From Rickettsiales bacterium (GTDB lineage Bacteria; Pseudomonadota; Alphaproteobacteria; Rickettsiales; UBA3002), in assembly GCA_002725445.1 (NCBI GenBank), contig PBPD01000024.1, forward strand, positions 1 through 10,775: 10,775 nt of DNA. The letters are read 5' to 3'. The notes under the pieces were generated by a model, which was not told where the DNA came from, did not search any database, and was given only the letters and a program-made list of their open reading frames with translations. Position 1 is the first letter of the stretch, and every line of letters begins with the position of its first letter. Of this stretch, positions 6,718-10,775 are shown in pieces. The position numbers were made by a program, and so were the translations under genes.

Positions 6718-7809
6718 CTAACGCGCTGCAATGGACCAGCCGCCCGCTTGCGGTGTTACCCGCAGGCCTTGCTGCTGTAATTTGCTTGCCAGTAGATCCA
6801 GTGAGCCAGTGTAGAACAACGTCGCTTTCGCGTTCTGAATCGAAATCTGCCCTACCTGCAGATCAATCACCTCGTCGATATCTTTCATGGTTTCCTGCAC
6901 CTGCACCCAATCCGATAGCCGCATAAAATCAACACTCACCGGAATGCTCTCGGCTTGCGCGATACTGCGCTCTTTCACGGTTGCATATTGCATGGCCGCC
7001 TCACGCAGCACCGATGCCGAAGCAGTCGCCGCATCTACCAGCACCGAGGAGGGCGGTGCACTTGCACTTTTTGCTTCAAAATAATAATCGCGCACGCGGT
7101 CGGTGGCAGGCCCCAAGCGACGGGTGGTCACCAATACCCCGGGTGGCTGGCGGTTGGCTTCATAGGTCGCCAGCACAATCACCACTTCTTTTGCGCCGTA
7201 ACGCTCGGCCAGCGGGCGCAGCGTTTCAAAATCACGCGATAGCACGTTGCTGGCATCCACGGTTTGCACATCCGTCGGGTCACCGTATGGTAGCACCAAC
7301 TTTCCTTCGCCTTTTTGCAAGGCAGTGCTGTTCCAGATGCTACGCCATATATTGTCACCTTCCCACAAATACAGCTCCTCACCATCATCCAGCACGGGCA
7401 GAACCAACAACGCATTCATCTCAAGCGGTGCAGCGGGATTATCGCTTTGATTCAACAACTGACGCAGCTGTACATCCGACAAGGATACATTCACCAGCGC
7501 CTGATAGCGGTTATTTTCCAAATAACGTTCCTGAGCAATCTCATACCCACGGATATATTGCGCAATCTCCTGATCGCTCAGACTGGTCGCCACCTGATAG
7601 GCGCGGTCAGGATCCAGCTTGTGCAGGCTGAGGAAAAAAGCCCGTTTCTGTGCGTATTCCAGCGCACGCACCTGGGCGTCCTGCGGGCTGGTGCCAGTGA
7701 CATCGGCGATCACTTCAATCGTGTCAACGGCCGCCCATGCTACCTGACCACATGCCATAATTGCAGCACTTATGACTGCGGCAATCCATTTAATATACTT
7801 GTCAGCCAT
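6718..7809 (-). CDS. Exported DUF2066-like protein
   Basis: A 363-aa protein with a signal peptide: basic start, hydrophobic stretch (about residues 8-20) and likely cleavage after the Ala-Trp-Ala at 24-26, so the mature part is probably periplasmic. The region after it, beginning VDTIEVIADVTGTSPQDAQV (28-47) and continuing with ALEYAQKRAFFLSL, resembles the start of DUF2066 proteins, whose role is unknown. LEMNALLVLPVLDDGEELYL (133-152) and DSASNVLSRDF-like mid-protein segments match the periplasmic style of that family, though I see no catalytic motif. In alphaproteobacteria such a gene commonly sits between purM and the AI-2E transporter gene, as here. ATG is preceded by AGGA at about 9 nt. 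It is the first gene of the minus-strand operon leading to hdaA. The DUF assignment is from memory of the pattern and context. Confidence 0.75.
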   Translation of the reverse strand: MADKYIKWIAAVISAAIMACGQVAWAAVDTIEVIADVTGTSPQDAQVRALEYAQKRAFFLSLHKLDPDRAYQVATSLSDQEIAQYIRGYEIAQERYLENNRYQALVNVSLSDVQLRQLLNQSDNPAAPLEMNALLVLPVLDDGEELYLWEGDNIWRSIWNSTALQKGEGKLVLPYGDPTDVQTVDASNVLSRDFETLRPLAERYGAKEVVIVLATYEANRQPPGVLVTTRRLGPATDRVRDYYFEAKSASAPPSSVLVDAATASASVLREAAMQYATVKERSIAQAESIPVSVDFMRLSDWVQVQETMKDIDEVIDLQVGQISIQNAKATLFYTGSLDLLASKLQQQGLRVTPQAGGWSIAAR

Positions 7810-7827
7810 GTTCCCATGTCCTATGAA
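7799..7827 (+). promoter_or_regulatory. Candidate purM-purN promoter
   Basis: TTGTCA (7799-7804) and TATGAA (7822-7827) with a 17-nt spacer; start predicted near 7834, giving a leader of about 26 nt. The -35 box and spacer overlap the start codon of the divergent DUF2066 gene. The leader carries no clear Shine-Dalgarno close to the GTG of purM. I see no PurR-like operator or riboswitch. Confidence 0.45.
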
Positions 7828-7835
7828 TGCGAGGA

Positions 7836-7841
7836 ATTATA
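7836..7841 (-). promoter_or_regulatory. Candidate -10 box for the DUF2066-hdaA operon
   Basis: TATAAT on the minus strand, 27 nt upstream of the DUF2066 ATG. It is a perfect -10 match, but the hexamer at 17 nt is GCCACT, a poor -35. It lies in the 50-bp gap shared with purM, so transcription in both directions starts within a few bases. Confidence 0.45.
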
Positions 7842-7859
7842 AGTAATTGATTATCGCAA

Positions 7860-8930
7860 GTGGCCACAAAAGACAACCATTCCGACCAGTCAACCTATGC
7901 CGATGCAGGCGTAGATATTGACGCTGGTAATGCACTGGTAGAGCGCATCAAGCCATTGGCCGGCGCCACCCAGCGCAAAGGCGTGATGGATAGCATTGGT
8001 GGATTTGGTGGTTTGTTCGACCTGAAAGCCACACATTATAAAGACCCCGTGCTGGTTGCCGCAACCGATGGCGTCGGCACCAAACTGGAATTGGCCGCAA
8101 TCGCTGAAGACCATACCACGATTGGTATTGATCTGGTGGCCATGTGCGTGAATGACCTTGTCGTGCAAGGCGCAGAACCGCTCTTCTTCCTTGATTATTT
8201 CGCATGCGGAACATTATCAGTAGATCAGGCCGCTGCCGTTGTGCAAGGCGTGTCAGATGGCTGCCGTCAGGCAGGCTGTGCGCTTGTGGGCGGTGAAACC
8301 GCAGAAATGCCCGGTCTCTATCAACCCGGCACCTATGATCTGGCTGGCTTCTCGGTTGGCGCGGTGGAACGCGATGGCATCTTGCCAAAGAAAGCCGCAT
8401 TGAAAGAAGGCGACGTGCTGTTAGGGCTTACTTCAAGCGGCATCCATTCCAATGGATTTTCGCTGGTACGCCACGTCATGAAAAAACATAGCATCGATTA
8501 TCTGGGGCCTGCACCATTCGATAATAACCGCCGGATGGTTGATTGCCTGCTCACCCCGACACGTATTTATGTGAAATCCTGTCTGGATGCGATTGCCCAA
8601 GGCGGGGTGAAAGCGCTGGCACATATTACAGGCGGCGGGCTTAGCGAGAATATTCCGCGCGTATTACCCAACCATTTGGGCGCACATATACAGCTCGATA
8701 ACTGGGAGCTGCCTGCCGTGTTCAATTGGCTGGCACATACGGGGCACGTGGCAGAAGAAGAAATGCTACGCACCTTCAATTGCGGTATTGGCATGGTAAT
8801 CGCCGTCGAGCCAGACAAACAAGCCAGCCTGACCCGCCTACTGGAAAATGCAGGTGAAACCGTGATTACTCTGGGTGAAATTACCCCGCGCAACCGCCAC
8901 GCCGTCACCTATCAGGGCGCGTTGCTATGA
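7860..8930 (+). CDS. purM: Phosphoribosylformylglycinamidine cyclo-ligase (AIR synthetase)
   Basis: PurM closes the imidazole ring in purine synthesis: FGAM plus ATP gives AIR (EC 6.3.3.1), in the cytoplasm. At 356 aa it has normal length. The family motifs appear in order: AGVDIDAGN (residues 16-24), GGFGGLFD (47-54), ATDGVGTKL (68-76), GIDLVAMCVNDL (89-100), VGGETAEMPG (143-152), GLTSSGIHSNGFSLVR (189-204), HITGGGLSENIPR (255-267) and FNCGIGM (306-312). An in-frame stop at 7848-7850 limits the start, and GTG 7860 is the first usable codon; the next ATG would remove the AGVDIDAGN motif. No close ribosome binding site is visible. It overlaps purN by four bases (ATGA). Confidence 0.97.
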   Translation: MATKDNHSDQSTYADAGVDIDAGNALVERIKPLAGATQRKGVMDSIGGFGGLFDLKATHYKDPVLVAATDGVGTKLELAAIAEDHTTIGIDLVAMCVNDLVVQGAEPLFFLDYFACGTLSVDQAAAVVQGVSDGCRQAGCALVGGETAEMPGLYQPGTYDLAGFSVGAVERDGILPKKAALKEGDVLLGLTSSGIHSNGFSLVRHVMKKHSIDYLGPAPFDNNRRMVDCLLTPTRIYVKSCLDAIAQGGVKALAHITGGGLSENIPRVLPNHLGAHIQLDNWELPAVFNWLAHTGHVAEEEMLRTFNCGIGMVIAVEPDKQASLTRLLENAGETVITLGEITPRNRHAVTYQGALL

Positions 8931-9580
8931 GCAAACGCGTCGCCGTTCTGATTTCGGGCAGCGGTTCTAATCTTCAGGCGCTGATAGACGCAGTCGAGGC
9001 CGACAAAAACCACCCTGCAGAAATTGCCTTAGTGGTGTCAAACAAAGCAGATGCCTATGGTTTGGAGCGCGCCGCTTTCCATAACATAGAGGCGTGCGTA
9101 CTGGATAATACCCAGTTCGATAGCCGTGAGTCCTATGATGCAACCATGCATGATCTGTTGGAAAGCCATGCGATTGACCTGGTATGTCTGGCAGGTTTTA
9201 TGCGTCTGCTTACCGCCCCCTTTGTGGACGCATGGCACGGCCGCATGCTGAATATTCACCCGTCACTTTTGCCGTCTTTCAAGGGGCTGCACACCCATCG
9301 CAACGTATTAGAAGCAGGCATACCATTCACGGGCTGTACCGTGCATTTCGTCACACCCGATATGGATGCCGGCCCCATCATCCTGCAGGCAGCAGTGCCG
9401 GTAGAGCAAAACGACACTGAAGACAGCCTTGCCAAACGTGTGCTCACCTACGAACATCAATGTTATCCGCAGGCATTGCGCTGGGTAGCCGAAGGCCGCA
9501 TCACTTTAGAAAATAATCACGTCAAACGAAAAGGGGCAGCCGAAGCCGCCCCTGGGATTATACATCCACTGCTAGATTAA
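8927..9580 (+). CDS. purN: Phosphoribosylglycinamide formyltransferase (GAR transformylase)
   Basis: PurN transfers a formyl group from 10-formyl-tetrahydrofolate to GAR, giving FGAR (EC 2.1.2.2). The 217-aa protein begins with the phosphate-binding VLISGSGSNLQAL (residues 7-19). The folate pocket segment LAGFMRLL spans 88-95. The catalytic residues are in place: Asn109 and His111 in MLNIHPSLLPSFKGLHTH (107-124), and Asp147 in TPDMDAGPI (143-151). It starts inside the end of purM (ATGA), so the two are probably coupled. Its final codons contain a hairpin that acts on the opposite strand as the likely ndk terminator. Its TAA is directly followed by the reversed TAA of ndk, with no base between. 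Confidence 0.97.
   Translation: MSKRVAVLISGSGSNLQALIDAVEADKNHPAEIALVVSNKADAYGLERAAFHNIEACVLDNTQFDSRESYDATMHDLLESHAIDLVCLAGFMRLLTAPFVDAWHGRMLNIHPSLLPSFKGLHTHRNVLEAGIPFTGCTVHFVTPDMDAGPIILQAAVPVEQNDTEDSLAKRVLTYEHQCYPQALRWVAEGRITLENNHVKRKGAAEAAPGIIHPLLD
9528..9553 (-). terminator. Likely intrinsic terminator of ndk, inside purN
   Basis: Read on the minus strand: arm AGGGGCGGC, loop TTCG, arm GCTGCCCCT, then TTT, C and another T run. The stem (9532-9540 with 9545-9553) has nine pairs, one of them G-T, and a stable UUCG tetraloop. On the plus strand the same place gives an A-C mismatch and no T tract, so it should work mainly for ndk. It begins 28 nt beyond the ndk stop codon. Confidence 0.75.
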
Positions 9581-10003
9581 TTAGCCAACCAGCTCGGTAC
9601 CGCTAAAGAAGTATGCGATTTCGATCGCTGCATTCTCTGGGCTGTCCGAACCATGCACCGAGTTACGCTCGATGCTCTCGCCAAATTTCTGGCGGATGGT
9701 ACCTTCTGCGGCTTCGCTAGGATTAGTTGCACCCATCAGCTCACGGTTTTTCGCTACTGCATTATCTGCTTCCAGCACCTGCACAACTACCGGCTCTGAT
9801 ACCATATATTCGATCAGATCGTTATAGAATGGGCGCTCTTTATGCACAGCGTAAAACTCACCTGCCTGCAGGCGGCTCATACGAATGCGTTTTTGTGCTA
9901 CAATGCGGAAACCATTGGCTTCAAACATTGCGTTGATTTCACCAGTCAGATTGCGTGCGGTTGCATCTGGTTTGATGATCGAGAAAGTACGTTCCAATGC
10001 CAT
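9581..10003 (-). CDS. ndk: Nucleoside diphosphate kinase
   Basis: Ndk moves the terminal phosphate between nucleoside triphosphates and diphosphates through a phosphohistidine, balancing the NTP and dNTP pools (EC 2.7.4.6). It is 140 aa, the usual size. RTFSIIKPDA (residues 5-14) carries the conserved Lys11. YAVHKERPFY (51-60), the GATNPSEA stretch (91-98), TIRQKFG (102-108) and the active site NSVHGSDS (114-121) with His117 are all intact. The ATG is preceded by AAGGG at 7 nt. It faces purN, has its own promoter, and appears to be transcribed alone given the terminator after it. Confidence 0.98.
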   Translation of the reverse strand: MALERTFSIIKPDATARNLTGEINAMFEANGFRIVAQKRIRMSRLQAGEFYAVHKERPFYNDLIEYMVSEPVVVQVLEADNAVAKNRELMGATNPSEAAEGTIRQKFGESIERNSVHGSDSPENAAIEIAYFFSGTELVG

Positions 10004-10046
10004 GTCTTAACCCTTCAATTTGGAGTAAAATAACTAAAGTGAGCGC

Positions 10047-10075
10047 TTTATACGCATTCATATTGCGGCGGGCAA
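10047..10075 (-). promoter_or_regulatory. Candidate ndk promoter
   Basis: Minus strand: TTGCCC (10070-10075), 17-nt spacer, TATAAA (10047-10052). Start predicted near 10040, leader about 37 nt, followed by the AAGGG ribosome binding site of ndk. Spacing and both hexamers are good for sigma-70. Confidence 0.6.
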
Positions 10076-10100
10076 CCTTTTTTCCTGCCCTCGAACAGGT

Positions 10101-10129
10101 TTGACAGCAATCGCGCTCTCACCCATAAT
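10101..10129 (+). promoter_or_regulatory. Strong candidate promoter of the lipoprotein gene
   Basis: TTGACA (10101-10106), 17-nt spacer, CATAAT (10124-10129): a perfect -35 and five of six in the -10. Start predicted near 10136, so the leader would be only about 18 nt and would begin at the GGGAGG ribosome binding site (10136-10141). Confidence 0.7.
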
Positions 10130-10153
10130 AAAAGCGGGAGGCATCGCACGCAT

Positions 10154-10775
10154 ATGCGGCATTATTACCTTATTGTAAGTATGGTTTGCGCATGCAGCTT
10201 GCTAGCGGGCTGCTCCGCTCTGGATCGCCTGCGTGATCGCGCCCCCCAACCCGGCAATTTCAATGCAAGTCTGGCCTCGGAATATTATGCTTATGCCGAA
10301 ATGCGCGCCGAGCAGAAAGATGCTGGTGATGCAGAATTTTTCGCCTATCGCGGCCTAATGGCCACCGATGGAAAACCCGTTCCACCACTGCGCCCCACCC
10401 CTGAAGAGCTTGACCCAGCCGCGCTGGCGACTATGCAACAAGCCTATATAAGGCTGCTGGAAACAGTAACGCCCGAAGCAAAAGAGGTGGTGCCGGAATT
10501 AGCGGCCCGCACGCAGATACTATATGAATGCTGGTATGAAGATATCAGTCAGAAAGGGATTGTAACGGGCAGCGCATGCAAAGAGGCGTTCTACCAAAGC
10601 CTTGACGAAATCGACAACGCGCTTGGCCGCCCCACCCTGCCAGAAAATGATGAAGTTATCCTGCCTCCCTCCTACGTGATTCTGTTTGACCGCGACAGCG
10701 CCGAGCTGGACACTACTGCATTTCATATCATCGACGAAATTCGACTGGCCGCCGAAGCGTGTGGAGCATGCGAGG
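10154..10775 (+). CDS. Lipoprotein with OmpA-like domain start (3' end cut by window)
   Basis: The frame is open from ATG 10154 to the window edge, 207 codons. The N-terminus is a lipoprotein signal with lipobox LLAGC and Cys20; Ser at +2 favours the outer membrane. Residues about 24-165 are helical, with Glu/Ala-rich stretches and four cysteines from Cys126 on, counting to the edge; I recognise no family there. From about residue 173, SYVILFDRDSAELDTTA matches the opening strand and first helix of OmpA C-terminal domains, which bind peptidoglycan in proteins such as Pal. The protein is therefore probably an envelope anchor, but most of the domain lies beyond the window. GGGAGG sits 12 nt before the ATG, a slightly long spacing. 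It is divergent from ndk with 150 bp between. Confidence 0.75.
   Translation, partial: MRHYYLIVSMVCACSLLAGCSALDRLRDRAPQPGNFNASLASEYYAYAEMRAEQKDAGDAEFFAYRGLMATDGKPVPPLRPTPEELDPAALATMQQAYIRLLETVTPEAKEVVPELAARTQILYECWYEDISQKGIVTGSACKEAFYQSLDEIDNALGRPTLPENDEVILPPSYVILFDRDSAELDTTAFHIIDEIRLAAEACGACE

Noticed and set aside
6720..6731. Longer AI-2E transporter start at TTG 6731
   Set aside because: It would overlap the DUF2066 gene and has no ribosome binding site, while ATG 6704 has AAGGAG at ideal distance.
6981..7631. 216-codon open frame on the plus strand
   Set aside because: It lies antisense to the DUF2066 gene, has a composition rich in Pro, His, Arg and Ala as expected for a shadow frame, and shows no domain or ribosome binding site.
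7948..8400. 150-codon open frame on the minus strand
   Set aside because: Antisense to well-conserved purM motifs; Arg-rich shadow frame.
2905..10015. TTAACCCTT found both upstream of sixA (2905-2913) and upstream of ndk (10007-10015)
   Set aside because: At ndk the reverse strand of this sequence is simply the ribosome binding site AAGGG, so a shared operator is not needed to explain it.
10070..10090. Inverted repeat GGGCA / TGCCC over the ndk -35 box
   Set aside because: Only five pairs around an 11-nt gap, and the inner bases do not pair; likely chance, not a supported operator.
1..10775. Mobile element, defence system, CRISPR or new gene cluster
   Set aside because: No transposase, integrase, terminal repeats, spaced repeats or defence domains were seen; nearly all genes are housekeeping genes in an order familiar from alphaproteobacteria.

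Overview
The window looks like chromosomal core sequence from an alphaproteobacterium of moderate GC. The evidence is an HdaA-type DnaA homologue next to an AI-2E/PerM transporter, a DUF2066 protein, purM-purN and ndk, with ppk-ppx nearby, plus a response regulator with the Gly-Pro-Asp-Arg-Arg-Arg linker common in alphaproteobacteria. I cannot name the genus. There is no insertion sequence, phage gene, CRISPR array, tRNA or rRNA.

Layout, left to right. (1) 1-2824, minus strand: ppk followed by ppx, whose 3' end is cut by the window edge. The two genes make and break down polyphosphate and share one base between stop and start. (2) 2825-2935: a 111-bp divergent promoter region with two good -10 boxes and a TTTAACC direct repeat. 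(3) 2936-3454, plus strand: sixA, whose end overlaps the next gene tail to tail by 8 bp. (4) 3447-7809, minus strand: a probable five-gene operon read as DUF2066 protein, AI-2E transporter, hdaA, a 353-aa response regulator with an altered phosphorylation site, and a 128-aa CheY-like response regulator. Gaps in the operon are 13 and 24 nt, then an 8-nt overlap, then 32 nt. (5) 7860-9580, plus strand: purM-purN with an ATGA overlap. (6) 9581-10003, minus strand: ndk, with stop codons back to back with purN and a terminator lying inside purN. (7) 10154 to the end, plus strand: a lipoprotein with the start of an OmpA-like domain, cut by the window edge. It has a near-consensus promoter.

The genes form a nucleotide and phosphate group: purine synthesis (purM, purN), NTP balancing (ndk), polyphosphate turnover (ppk, ppx) and replication-initiation control (hdaA), with three phosphotransfer-related proteins (sixA and two response regulators) between hdaA and ppk. 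The most unusual element is the 353-aa regulator translationally coupled to hdaA. It has Glu at the phosphoacceptor position and a C-terminal region resembling an Hpt domain that has lost its histidine. The rest is mostly ordinary housekeeping sequence.
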